A stretch of 64,000 nucleotides of DNA, taken from NCBI GenBank assembly GCA_035610365.1, contig CM069433.1, positions 177,398,882-177,462,881 of the forward strand, written 5' to 3'. Both the position numbers and the translations under genes were made by a program. Below are positions 32,382 through 42,714 of the stretch, piece by piece (position 1 is the stretch's first letter; each line of letters begins with the position of its first letter). This DNA comes from Aquatica leii. Its lineage: Eukaryota; Arthropoda; Insecta; Coleoptera; Lampyridae. The notes under the pieces are model-generated. The model ran no database searches, was not told the origin of the DNA, and worked only from the letters and a program-made list of their open reading frames with translations.

Positions 32382-35300
32382 TTATATATCGTTTAAATGA
32401 TTATTTATCAGTTCATCCAAATCAATAGGGTCGTTGAATTGTGGTGGTAAAGTGTTGGAATCCCAGTTTGCAGATGATTCAAAACCATCAAAGTTCTCCA
32501 CATCTGGTTGTTTGTCCTCTTCACCACATTCTTCATCCGGTTCTTGAAGGATATCACAAGCAGCTTTTAATAAAGAATTTATTTTGACGTTCCAATCGAT
32601 ATCTTGATGACCCCATGCCAACGTATTACATGTACCAGGTATTATAAATCGTTTATCGTCCGAAGAACACAAAGCTATTTTATTTATAAGTTCTGTGTGT
32701 AGATCATGTAAAGTAGATCTAAACACATACATTTTACACATCATAGTTTCCTTCTCACCTTCAGCAACTTGTTTAAAATCCAGTTCACTAATATCGCGTT
32801 GTACTACATATTTTCGCACACCTTTAGCTTTTTAATAATTTGATCCCCGACATTAACACAGTAACACTTGGCTCCAGCACCGTAGAAACTGTGAACTGCT
32901 GTTCCACCAAATTCATCCTTCATTTTACCTACAACAGAAGTAGTAATTGGAATATTCTGTCGATTATTCTTTTTATAATTAGAAGTGTCATATTCATTTA
33001 TCTGCATTTTCATATCTTCGTAAACATCAGGTGTTTGTATTTCTACTATTAAGCTGTCTGTATCCGTGTACAATAATTTTACGTTTTGTTCATATTTTGA
33101 TCGTAACACTTCATAAAAAACCGGTACATTACAATTTTTGATATATCTAATATCGTAAATCCAACATATACAGGTTTATTGTATACAACAGCTGTTTTGG
33201 ACAGTTCTATAGCGTATAACTTTTCAGTGAACCTGGTCACCTGCTTAAAAGTTGGTTTAGCCACGTAAGCTTCTAATCCTAAGCGTTTTCCAATGTTTTC
33301 CCAATGGGTTAATAAACGTATATTTCTACGTTTATCCACATTTTCCATTGTTTTTCCAAATACACCGTTATTCATTAGTTTATAAAAATCCTTTTCAAAT
33401 TTTGTATTCACCTCATTTCGTAACCTGGTGTTTAAGTCGATGTAACTTCTTAACCAAGGACTTTGCTGAAATTTTAATATTCGATGTGTATAAGTAAGCA
33501 CCAATCCATGCTTAAGACATTGCTTTAAGTTTCTGTAATGAATGATGTATGCTGTTTTATCATTTAAATTTGGAATGAGTTTTTTCTGGGATGAGGTTGA
33601 ACCTGGAGGACAAATACTCTCTGGACAGAACGGTAAATCGTTGTGATGGTCGTGTAAATTATCTGGATACTCTAAATCCACCTCTAATACATACCCCTCT
33701 TCAGCATCGTCGGGTATGTCTAAAACGTTAAAAGAGTCCACAGCTTCAGACGATAACCAAGTAAATCCTGTACGAGGTAAATACTCTCGCATTGAGTGCC
33801 CATATAAATTTGTGGAATCTAAGTACATAATGTATGATGTAGGGTTTTTAGAATTAAAGCTTGGAATATATGGGTTATTGGCTAGAGATTTTCGTTTAAT
33901 GCATGTACTTACACCTCCGCGAATACCTTTCTTGAAGAAATGGTACATATCCATATCGGTCAAAAGCTCTAATTCTACTTGCGTATGTTTCAGCATTGCA
34001 TCCCAAGCCAGACCAGGAGCCGTAATATATTGAGCTGGATCTAAATCATAAATTTTTGACAGAGTACACGAAAATTTTCAAATACATCAGTTAATAGTAA
34101 CACATCACAAGATAGGTATACGTCGGAATAATCTCCAAGCGATTTACACTGAAACGTTGACCATGTGCTTGTAGCACGTTGATAATCTTCTTTAGAAATA
34201 TGTTGCTCTCGAAGAGTGTCGTAAAAATCTTCTTTTTTTGGTAAACAGCATTCATTTAATTTTGTGTAGTTGTCCACGTAAGAATATGGAAAAACCCCTT
34301 TAACTCTTGCCAGGTTAAACTTTTGATCATCAGAATAAAATTTTCGTAAACTGGTACATTGTTCATCTGCAAGAGTTTGTGCTAACGCGTCTAAGGATGA
34401 AGCCAGAAAACGATAACTATCGAGAAATCGTACACGCAGGTATACATCTTCCATTTTTCCATTTTCTTTAGGCGTTCTATCCACTAGTAGTCTCTTGCTG
34501 AACGTGATATATTTTTCTTTAGATTGTGGAATTACATCGACCTCTTCTTTTTCTAAAGCCAACTGTTTTATAAATAAATGTGCATCATATCCGCTTAGGT
34601 TATGAAAAAATATTGGTATAAAGTTAGGTATTTTATAATTAAGGTTACATGTAGAATGTGCTGCGCCACGATATCTTCCTGTAAGATGAGAATGATCTTT
34701 TACTTTTGGATTGCCAGGGTTACCAAATTCTTTCTTGCAAATAAAGCATTGTTGTGCTGTTACATACTCAACCAATTCTGGTGCAGTTAGTGGAAGCATC
34801 GGTTTCGACTCTTTTAAATGGTTAGAATATATTTGATGTATGTCCGATTCTAACCAGTTAATAAATGTTCTAGCAGCATCTACACCACGATACAGTTTTA
34901 AACGAGACCATTCATCATTCTCAGTAGATTTAATGTAGTACGCGAAAGCATATGGTTCATGCTTACATGTTTTGACAGTGAAGGGATCCTTTGGATTAGG
35001 AAACGCCGTATGTACAGGTATAAGCAGCGACTCAAAATCAGCATATATGACAAACGGAACAGACATTTTTATGGAAATTATTAAATTTAAGAACATTATC
35101 ATACGTAATTGCACCGGTTGTATCGATTGTAGCATTATGCGTAGGTAATTTGGTGTAGACATAATTACAATCATGTGTTACGTGTCGTTGAAGCAGTTGT
35201 TCATTTCTAAAGTAATGTAAACAGGAATCACAAAATATTTTGCACCGTGCCGGGTTGTTAACTGTGTACTCACCAATCGCGAAAAATTCTTGATCCAACA

Positions 35301-36419
35301 ATAATGTTGAGAACCGGTGTTGTTTTCTATTAACAATAAATTAATGTGAGTATTCTGCTTCTTTTCGTGTAATATAGTGGTCCCACAACTTCAATTTTTC
35401 GTGTTCCTTGTTCTGTAATTTCTTCTAATCCGTACACGTTAACCGATATGTTGTTGTTGTCTTCAAACTTTCCAATATCAGTTAGTTTCATAGGGAAAGT
35501 AATACCATCCCAATTGCATAAGGTTCGAAAATCGGGATAGGACGCAACTCTTTGCGGATTCCCATTCGGAACAACTAGCGCAGATGCCACAGCCCATCCA
35601 AAACAGAATTCATCAAAATTCATAACATTGATGACAGCTTTTTTATGTATGATTTCGATGGGTAGTTTAACATAAGAAGATGCCTTTAACGGATTGAACT
35701 TAACGAAATTTACTTCCACATGCAGAAATTTCACCAAAACCCATCCTAAAACAAACTTTTGTAACATATAACATTTTTGATACTTAACTCACCTGAATCT
35801 TTTTCTTGGAATTCAGATTCCTTTCTATCTAAAATTTCCACAAACTTCTTGTATAGTTCTGCAACATCCGTACCTGGGCTTAAAATTTCATACTTTGTTT
35901 GAAAAGACTTGATATCTAATACTTCTTGTTGCTTTAATGTATATAACCCAAATAATTCACAATTAACTTTAACGTTTCTAAATTTTGCAACCTGTTTATT
36001 CATAAGACTACTTATTTTTTCACTGAACTCGTTCATTAAGTCTACTACTTTTACATGTTGGTTACTAGGTGATAATTTATAACTCATGAGCCTATCTTGA
36101 AATGCTGATTGTATAATTTGAATACCTTCATCATCTATAAATCGACAAGCATTAATTTTGTGGCGATTACTTCAGAGATGTCCTCGATAATGTGCTTTGA
36201 GTACATCTTCTTGACATTCGTTACATCTAACGTTAACGATTACTTCCTGCTTGTTATCATCGATTTTTTTCTTAGATGAAGACTCGCCCCCATCTTCAAA
36301 TTTACGTTTCTTAACTTCATCATTTGGAGTTTTAGCAACACCTTTGCAGGAATTTTGTAAGTGACGTTTGAGGTTATCGCTTCGTGTAAATACGTGCCCG
36401 CATTGATGACAAACTTTTG
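32382..36419 (-). pseudogene. Protein-primed family B DNA polymerase (Polinton), with intron
   Basis: It reads from an N-terminal C2H2 finger (CHQCGHVFTRSDNLKRHL) through KKAVINVMNFDEFCFGWAVA. Next come the exonuclease motifs FVIYADFESLL and FFHNLSGYDAHLF, the inserted zinc motif (CFICKKEFG ... HSTCNLNY), motif A YLDSTNLYGHSM, motif B KLMNNGVFGKTMEN, and motif C LLYTDTDSLIVE. The C-terminal segment has SDDKRFIIPGTCNTLAWGH. A 47-bp intron lies at 35746-35792. Frame changes occur at runs at 35362-35365, 35238-35241, 35066-35070, 34053-34057, 33115-33120 and 32829-32833. One nonsense TGA is at 36172-36174. The first exon carrying the ATG is not identified; an acceptor-like TTACAG precedes 36419. 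Confidence 0.88.
35746..35792 (-). other. Spliceosomal intron in the polymerase gene
   Basis: On the minus strand, GATTCAG is followed by GTGAGTTAAG... and ends ...AGTTTGTTTTAG, 47 bp. Joining the flanks keeps the conserved EKDSGW region in frame (phase 1), whereas reading through gives a stop within about 15 codons. Confidence 0.85.
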
Positions 36420-36596
36420 CTGTAATTTACAAAATACTATGAGTTATAGTAATATTTAATATCTTCTATATTGTCATTAAGACAAGCTACATTTTCAGTC
36501 AGTAAGAATAATTACTGTGCAGTGACGGGACGAGCACCCAATGTAGCAGCGTCACCAGGATAAGGAAACGGGGATAGGAGAGGTTCATGGATATTG

Positions 36597-37543
36597 TCAG
36601 GTGTTTATTTGCCTTTTTTTTTGCCAAAACGAAATTTTTGAAATACTTAAAATAATAAGTATTAAAATTAGAATACAAAAGTCAAACAATTTATCGTCTA
36701 AATTGCACATTTTCTTAATTTTGTAACACAATGCACGTCTTCTCTTTGCCGACTCTGGAAGCTGTTGGATCAGTTTTTTTTGGAAAGTAGAAGGAGTACA
36801 TTGTGTATTTTTAACTCTATGTCGGACTACATTGATGCTGTACCATCTATTGTTTTCTATAAAAAGTTGTTCTAAAGAATCAATACAAGTAAACAAAAAA
36901 TTCTCAGAAGAGAATGGTGGAAATACAGATAACACCTGAGCAATAGCTGAAGGACAGGTAATCGTTTCTTCAACAAGTTCCGTGTCTCTCTTCTCCGCTT
37001 CAGATTTCGTGACACACTTGTACACATACGTTGACGTTGATGCATAGTTGCAAGCGCACTTACCATCGACTGGACCAGAGAGATCATCGGCTGTCGAAGA
37101 TTCCACACTCTTCACATTAACATCAGGAACAGTTTCACACCCTACATGTTCTAAACAAACTTGTGTATTTTGAATATCATGACAGGTGCATGAAATGTCC
37201 ATGACTTCATGAAAAGGGTCAGGTAACGATGTCAGTGAACTCCTCGAATATGTAGACGGTGTAAGTTGTTCGTGGAGTTCATCACACACATTCTGTAAAA
37301 GGGTTACACCGCAGTGCGATTGGATATCAGCGATGACATCCTCAATTTGATTAATAGGAAACGGATGCTGTAGTACTGCATCAATAGATGTACAGCAATC
37401 CGACATAGGAGTTAATTTTAAATTTTGTAAAACATTAATTCGAGTAGTAGATTTAGTAGGCAAATATGTAATTTCAAACTTACATTTTTAGCAGCAACCA
37501 CAACACCGTCACTTGTAAGCACTTGTTTACTTGAGGAGGACAT
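36597..37543 (-). pseudogene. Cys-rich protein with C-terminal membrane anchor
   Basis: The start is ATG 37543 (MSSSSKQVLTSDGVVVAAKN) or an in-frame ATG at 37579. The frame changes at the A run 37485-37489 and then stays open to 36597, about 315 residues in all. There is a Cys-rich middle (DISCTCHDIQNTQVCLEHVG, GKCACNY), an Arg/Lys patch (KRRRALCYKIKKM), and a strongly hydrophobic C-terminal segment (FCILILILIILSIS) followed by a short basic tail, as in a tail-anchored protein. There is no signal peptide. The family is not recognised. It lies between polymerase and the divergent promoter region, so it belongs to the accessory genes. Confidence 0.55.
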
Positions 37544-37578
37544 CTCTTCGAATGAGCTCCCTCCACTTACCTCCCTCA

Positions 37579-37601
37579 TATATATACTGTTTGTGACGTC
37601 A
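37579..37601 (-). promoter_or_regulatory. TATA box and CRE-type site upstream of the membrane-anchor gene
   Basis: TATATATA at 37579-37586 lies about 36 bp before ATG 37543. The perfect palindrome TGACGTCA (37594-37601), the consensus for CREB/ATF factors, is directly upstream. This spacing is typical for a core promoter; use by the host factor is an inference. Confidence 0.5.
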
Positions 37602-37629
37602 TAAGTGGTAGGGTTAAGCAAACTTTCTC

Positions 37630-37970
37630 GTGGAGAAATCGAGGTTTTGAGGTCAAGGCCGAGAAGGTATAGGTGTTTGACGTCGTGTGTGGTCCGTAAC
37701 GCCCGTTTGAGTGTGTTTTGGACACGTCATGGAGCTTACGCAAGACCTCGAAATTGTGCTTATTCCACCTACAGTTGAACAGTTGTGTTGAGAGGCAAAG
37801 ATTGTATTACGGTGTTGTCGGTTTGACAACAGGCGTATGCTGTAGGATCGTTCGGAGACGTTCCGATTGAGTGCGGGGGGGGGGAGCGGGGTTGAACAGT
37901 TGTGTTGTTACATATATTTATTACAGTGAAGTTTTACTGCTTTTTGTGCTATCCCTACTACCATAATGCT
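37630..37970. promoter_or_regulatory. GC-rich divergent intergenic region
   Basis: This is the only GC-rich non-coding part of the element. It lies between two diverging genes and contains a 17-bp direct repeat, GTTGAACAGTTGTGTTG, at 37774-37790 and 37891-37907. A run of ten G lies at 37875-37884. It probably holds upstream control sites for one or both genes. No ORF is supported. Confidence 0.4.
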
Positions 37971-37972
37971 GC

Positions 37973-37980
37973 TATAAAAG
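37973..37980 (+). promoter_or_regulatory. TATA box for the right IIDVQGF gene
   Basis: TATAAAAG, 52 bp before ATG 38032, with sequence room for a start site near 38005. Confidence 0.55.
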
Positions 37981-38031
37981 CTTAGAGTTTAAGCAGTATA
38001 CGTATAGTTCATCGCTACACCTAAACTCCTC

Positions 38032-38488
38032 ATGGCAAATAGAATTGTAATCGATGTCCAAGGGTACATTTCCACCGAACCCTTACATTTATTCCATCCA
38101 AAAGAACTGGCCTCCTACAATGGGAAAGCATATTCGCATTTCCTTTTTAAACCACCATTTGAATATACATCGTTGGATTACGCTGCAAAAAGAACAGCGG
38201 AATACGTATATCGACAACATCATGGTCTATCGTGGGATAGTGGGTACGTAGACATTAAAGAATTTTCAAGAATAGTAAAAAATTACGAAGAACCATGAAC
38301 TGGTATATGTAAGAGGATACCAAAAAAATATTGTCCAGGAATATTTATCAACAGATGTTATCGAACTTTCTAATGAAATGAAAATTCCTAAACAACCAGG
38401 AATGTGTTGTTTTCATACTATTAATCCAGCAGTTTGTGCATTAAGAAACGTTGCAACTTTGTATGACTTCCATTTTAACCAGGTGTAG
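38032..38488 (+). pseudogene. IIDVQGF-family protein, right copy (nuclease-like?)
   Basis: From ATG 38032 it reads RIVIDVQGYISTEP, FHPKELASYNGKAYSHFLFK, HHGLSWDSGYV, and then the frame changes near the A run 38277-38282. The second part reads LVYVRGYQKNIVQEYL and ends with a CCFHTINPAVCALRN motif, stopping at 38486-38488, with AATAAA at 38517. It is a clear relative of the left-end gene at 25254-25699, in the same motif order. Corrected length is about 152 residues against 148. It may be a nuclease-fold protein; the fold is inferred. It has its own TATA box. Confidence 0.65.
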
Positions 38489-38614
38489 CGGTGGACTATC
38501 CGCTGTTAAAGCGTATAAATAAAATTTTTATTACAATTTGAGTACTTTTACTTTGACTTCCATATATATGTATCTTTCAGATTGTGTTTAGTTTAGTGTA
38601 TTTTCGACGTCGCA

Positions 38615-38923
38615 ATGATTCCGATCATTTTTAAATCAGTTGTGCTCAGTGCTTGTTATGGTAATACTCTTTATATAGTTCAACCTCCGAACTGTGAAGA
38701 TGCTATTATTTGTTTTAAAGATAACCCACACCAGTGGTTTCAACTTATGCCTAACGTATTACATGGTATTAAAGTTTTTACTATAACAGCACCCAATACT
38801 TCGAAAGAATTTCGCATACAATTTTCTAGCAGTAACCATTATATTCACACGGATTGGCGTAAATGTGATTCGTTCAATGATCGCGGTATTATAATTATGC
38901 CAAACAGTGACACGTGTTGTTAG
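38615..38923 (+). CDS. Secretory accessory protein, first copy
   Basis: It is intact for 102 codons from ATG 38615. The hydrophobic N-terminus (MIPIIFKSVVLSACYGN) looks like a signal peptide. The body contains LYIVQPPNCEDAI, NPHQWFQLMP, HGIKVFTI, EFRIQF and HTDW, and the C-terminus ends in a Cys pair. The next gene shares LY-QPP-C, NP--W--L-P, G-KV, FR--F and -TDW in the same order, so the two arose by duplication. This copy lacks the membrane anchor of its neighbour. It could be a secreted or lumenal factor acting on the host. Family not recognised. Confidence 0.6.
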   Translation: MIPIIFKSVVLSACYGNTLYIVQPPNCEDAIICFKDNPHQWFQLMPNVLHGIKVFTITAPNTSKEFRIQFSSSNHYIHTDWRKCDSFNDRGIIIMPNSDTCC

Positions 38924-38949
38924 TTGTGTATTCAACTTTTGTGTGTGCG

Positions 38950-39360
38950 ATGGTTCCAAAAATCTTTAGTCTGTTGGTTTTTACAGCTGTTTCTAACAAC
39001 AGTTTATATGTACTGCAACCACCATTTTGTTCTAAAACATATACATCTTTTAAAAGTAATCCTATAAAGTGGTATAAACTAATACCATTAAATTTATACG
39101 GTGTCAAAGTTCTACCAATTGCAGAACCACAGGATTTTCGACTACGTTTTTATAACAACAACTCAAGTTTTCTACAAACCGATTGGAACTCTGTGCATTA
39201 CATTAACCTATTAGACAAATGTGGTTCGACTAACTACACTTCTCTATCAACTATTTGTACCACATATGGTATACTATCCATTACATTTTCAATGTTATTA
39301 CTTATGCTAATATTAATTTTTCTTATATACTATTTTGGCTCAATATATGATTTATTGTAA
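38950..39360 (+). CDS. Secretory/membrane accessory protein, second copy
   Basis: 136 codons from ATG 38950 (MVPKIFSLLVFTAVSNN), which gives a better signal peptide than the earlier in-frame start. The lumenal part has LYVLQPPFCSKTYTSFK, NPIKWYKLIP, YGVKVLPI, FRLRFYNNNSSFLQTDW and N-glycosylation sequons (NNSS, NYTS). A long hydrophobic C-terminal segment (ILSITFSMLLLMLILIFLIY) is a membrane anchor. It is thus a type I membrane protein related to the upstream 38615 gene. It is the last gene before the right terminal repeat, in the position where viral accessory genes facing the host often lie. Function unknown. Confidence 0.65.
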   Translation: MVPKIFSLLVFTAVSNNSLYVLQPPFCSKTYTSFKSNPIKWYKLIPLNLYGVKVLPIAEPQDFRLRFYNNNSSFLQTDWNSVHYINLLDKCGSTNYTSLSTICTTYGILSITFSMLLLMLILIFLIYYFGSIYDLL

Positions 39361-39509
39361 TTTATTATTTTATTATTAAATACGCTGTACAATTAATAAA
39401 TTACTCTATATAGTAATTGTGTTTGAAGGTTAGAATAAATAAAAACTTTTAATCAATCTACTCTTTGATTACTTATATGTAGATATTGGAGAAGTGTCAT
39501 TACTTTATG

Positions 39510-39826
39510 TCAGAGAGGAGCAGTAAGGTTACTCTAGGTCATTTAGAGCTTTGAATGTAGGTCAGTGAGGAGGAGTAAGGTTACTCTAGGTCATTTAAAA
39601 CTTTGTAATGTAGGTCACGGAGGAGGAGTAAGGTTACTCTAGGTCATTTAGAGCTTTGAATGTAGGTCAGTGAGGAGGAGTAAGGTTACTCTAGGTCATT
39701 TAGAGCTTTGAATGTAGGTCAGTGAGGAGGAGTAAGGTTACTCTAGGTCATTTAAAACTTTGTAATGTAGGTCACGGAGGAGGAGTACTCCTCCTCTTGT
39801 CACAGAAGTCTCCAACTTAACCTACT
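39510..39826. repeat. Right terminal inverted repeat with 52-bp tandem units
   Basis: Read from the end inward it carries the same AGTAGGTTAAG terminus, the 20-bp palindrome, and then units A, B, B, A, B. That is about five units against about three and a half on the left. The first 205 bp match the left repeat with no difference that I can see. Confidence 0.9.
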
Positions 39827-39832
39827 TATCTA
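39827..39832. repeat. Polinton target-site duplication, right copy
   Basis: TATCTA, identical to 23262-23267. Confidence 0.95.
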
Positions 39833-40561
39833 TATTTTGCAAATATACTTGTAATCAACATTTTCCTAATATTAAATAATTTTGGTACTTTATAAAAAGC
39901 CGGGCTATGCAATTACTAATTTTTTGGGTGGAAATAATGAGAAGCAAAGTTTAATACAAAACAGATTGGTACTTTATACCCAAATTTTAGTGGCCTTTGG
40001 GCAGGTCGGTATAAAATCAATGAAGTTTCATCTCAAATGCCTATCTTACGTACAAAAAATGTAGTACATTACATACTCAAGTAGAGTCAATTCTTAAATT
40101 TCCTCCTTTATCACAACTTTCAACCAATCCTAACGATTTTAATCTAACAACTGCAGCGCATTTTCTCATTAGAAGATCAATTACATCAATTTTTGAGCTA
40201 AACTTAAAGGATATAAATAAAAACCGTTTAAGTCGTTATCATAGACTACAACAAATAATCCAACACATATGGGTCAGATGGTAAAAAGGATATTTAGCTG
40301 AATTGTATCAAAAACTAAAGTAGAAACAAAGTAATTATAAGCGATTTTTGGCTTAGGTCTAAGCTAAAGGTCGCTTGTAATCATAAACAAAATAAAAATG
40401 TTAGAGTAGGCACGTTGGTGCTCATCAAGCAGCAAAAACCACCTCTATTAAAGTGGCAATTCGGTCAAATTGTCGAGGTTCTTCTTCGTGCAGACAAAGT
40501 CAGAGTGGCAACAATCAATACATTTAAAGGATTAATCAAGAGAGCAATAACTAGCTTCTGA
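39833..40561 (+). pseudogene. BEL/Pao Pol fragment (end of integrase), copy 1
   Basis: The end of the segment (about 40411-40561) translates as VLIKQQKPPLLKWQFGQIVE followed by RVATINTFKGLIKRA, the W-x-x-G-x-(I/V)-E ... RV ... T--G--KR pattern of the C-terminus of BEL/Pao integrases. The preceding 500 bp match 43960-44500 closely. The Polinton was inserted at the left edge of this repeat copy. No open frame remains upstream. Confidence 0.65.
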
Positions 40562-40887
40562 TTTTGTTTCTTGTACTAAATTTTTTCCCTTTTTCTAGTA
40601 TTTTCTTCCATATTTTTATTTATCGATTCTTGACCATTCTTTATTGATTCGAAAAACTCAAATACTTTTGCATCCATTTTCACTTGATAACGCGTTAGCG
40701 GCATAAATTTAAACACCAATAAAATGTTTAATAATATTACCTTAGTTTAACAAACCGAAACAACTATAATTGCACTCTATAAACAAATTCACGCAAAGCA
40801 CAAACTAAACAATTGTTTATTTAGACAATATCAAAGTTTTATTAACAGGTTTAGATTACCGCGCACTTGTACCGCCAGTATTATAAA

Positions 40888-41285
40888 TTTTAAAATTAAT
40901 TTATTTATAAACTAAATATTTACAGGATTTATTATAATTATTTTTAACTAACACTAATAAAATGCAACGGTATTTAAGAAAAAAAAATATTAATTTATAT
41001 ATTTCAATCACTCAAAAAATAATGTCCGCGGATAACTTCTGTTTATCTAAAACTGACACTTGTTTACATTAAAAGCACGTACACTTACACGCAGTTATAT
41101 TTATTTTAGCACACGCGTTAAACACTTAATTTATTTAAACCGACAAAGCCTTCTTGCGATTCAATTTGAAAAACTGACCTCAGTACCTTTGAATAGTTCT
41201 TATATATTTTTGTTATCTGTGATTAGAATGTTTAACATCCTTCGGTCATTGTTTCGAAGTTGACAATAACTTCGAGAACGTTTCA
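40888..41285 (-). repeat. LTR-type repeat copy A
   Basis: It ends (on the minus strand begins) with TGAAACGTTCTCGAAG and shares the blocks TTTACATTAAA.GCACGTAC, CACACGCGTTAA and CCGCGGATAACTT with copies B (43301-43719) and C (63018-63376). It is diverged. Confidence 0.55.
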
Positions 41286-42417
41286 ATATGTTTATGCTTG
41301 TGTATAACCAGGCATTGAAGTTTTCTAATAACACTGTAGTACTAATAAGTACTGTAATTTTGTGTAGCTATTTATAAGTGTTTATAAAAATATTTTAATA
41401 TTTTTTTTTAAATTGTGTTGTTATTTTTTGTAAATTAGGCATACGTATTTAAAATTGATTTAAAAGTTTTAACTTGTTTATTGATATAATAAATCCAATA
41501 TATTTACTTACTATTAACTTTTTGTTGTTAAATTCAATTAACAAAACAAATGTTACGTTTAAACCTGACGCAGCTCGCATTGTTCATGGGACGTGTTGTA
41601 TTTTAAGGGGTAAAAATTCAGTATCATAAGAAACTTCAATGCCGAATGTGTAACTTTATACAATACAATTTTTATAATCGAATTCGAACATTTGAGAAAT
41701 CAACATTTTCAATCAAGGTTCATCGAGTCGTATGAAAATAATTAAAATTAAAAAACAATTAGTAAATATGAATTCGTTTATTTTATTTTGTTATTATTGT
41801 ACTACGTGTAAATGTACGTTTCATTTCATTTAGTTTTTAGTTTTAATTACGTTAAAATAGAAACCGAATTGACCGTTTTATATAAAAATAACGTTATTCG
41901 ATAAATACTTAAAGAAAATAGTGTTTTAATTATAAAAGATTTTGCGGATATTCAATAAAAAATTGAATGTATTTCAAACAATGAGATTGACAAATTTGTG
42001 CATCGCGAAGAGTTTGAAAGTTTATATTACGATCGACGAAGTTATTAATTTATAAATCAAAATCCGTTCCTGATAAAAGTTATTGACAATCTAAATTGTT
42101 TAATTAAATTACATTGAAAGCGTTAAGCGAGATTTAGTTAAGCATTATGGTATTATTTCTTTACTTTAGAAAAGAAACTGTCTTTTCAGTTAAGACAGCT
42201 TAAGCGCCAAAGCATTAAATCAACTGGTACGACATTAGGATTTTGTGGTAATTTCCATTGTAGCAACTAAATTCGACTCAATCATTGCACAAGAATGGGA
42301 GTTGCATTAATTCGTTGGCTAACTTCCCACATTCGAAACTATCATTGCGCTTCACAAGAGAAGAGCTGATTTGCTCGAAATTCTTGAGTTAAGCAGTCAG
42401 TTGAAAATTGTATCGTT
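41286..42417. other. No gene seen
   Basis: The first 110 bp recur at 8921-9010. The rest is AT-rich with nothing supported. Confidence 0.4.
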
Positions 42418-42714
42418 GTGATAAAAACTCTTCATATAATGAGTTACATCTTAAATGAAAATTGTTTCTTTTTTGAAACATCAAATGTATCTTTTGCAAA
42501 AAGTCTCATAACATTTTTGATTGTCCACAGTTTTTCAAACTCGACCGTTGTTAGAATAAATCTTTCAAAAAATGCTAAGCTTTGCACGAATTATATTTAT
42601 GAACGACACTCCAGGATGCAGCGCAAATACGGCAGTTGCAAAAAATGTCATTTTAAACATCATACGTTGCTTCATATTAGTAAAGGACAACATCAGATTC
42701 GGACGTTTTTTTAA
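42418..42714 (+). pseudogene. BEL/Pao Gag zinc-knuckle fragment
   Basis: The frame ends with RMQRKYGSCKKCHFKHHTLLH, which carries the C--C----HHTLLH signature found in BEL/Pao Gag-Pol proteins next to the protease. The rest of Gag is degraded. It lies upstream of and in the same orientation as the protease fragment at 43044. Confidence 0.65.

Larger units (their letters stand above)
23268..39826. mobile_element. Complete Polinton/Maverick (adintovirus-like) element
   Basis: This 16,559-bp element has terminal inverted repeats starting 5'-AGTAGGTTAAGTTGGAG and an exact TATCTA duplication. It carries the full Polinton core set: protein-primed DNA polymerase B, retroviral-type integrase with a chromodomain, FtsK/HerA-type packaging ATPase, adenain-like cysteine protease, double-jelly-roll major capsid protein and penton-like minor capsid protein. 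It also has a PLA2-domain protein and lineage-specific accessory genes at both ends. Some core genes (ATPase, penton) are intact. Most others carry one or more short frame changes at A or T runs, and the polymerase has one nonsense codon. The terminal repeats show no mismatch over about 205 bp, which suggests a recent insertion. Confidence 0.96.

Noticed and set aside
36872..37108. 78-codon minus-strand ORF
   Set aside because: Shadow frame within the membrane-anchor gene.
23621..38488. Polinton breaks as simple window-wide sequencing error
   Set aside because: Not accepted as the sole explanation because equal or longer runs in the gypsy and MULE genes, and in the packaging ATPase, remain in frame; kept open in the findings.
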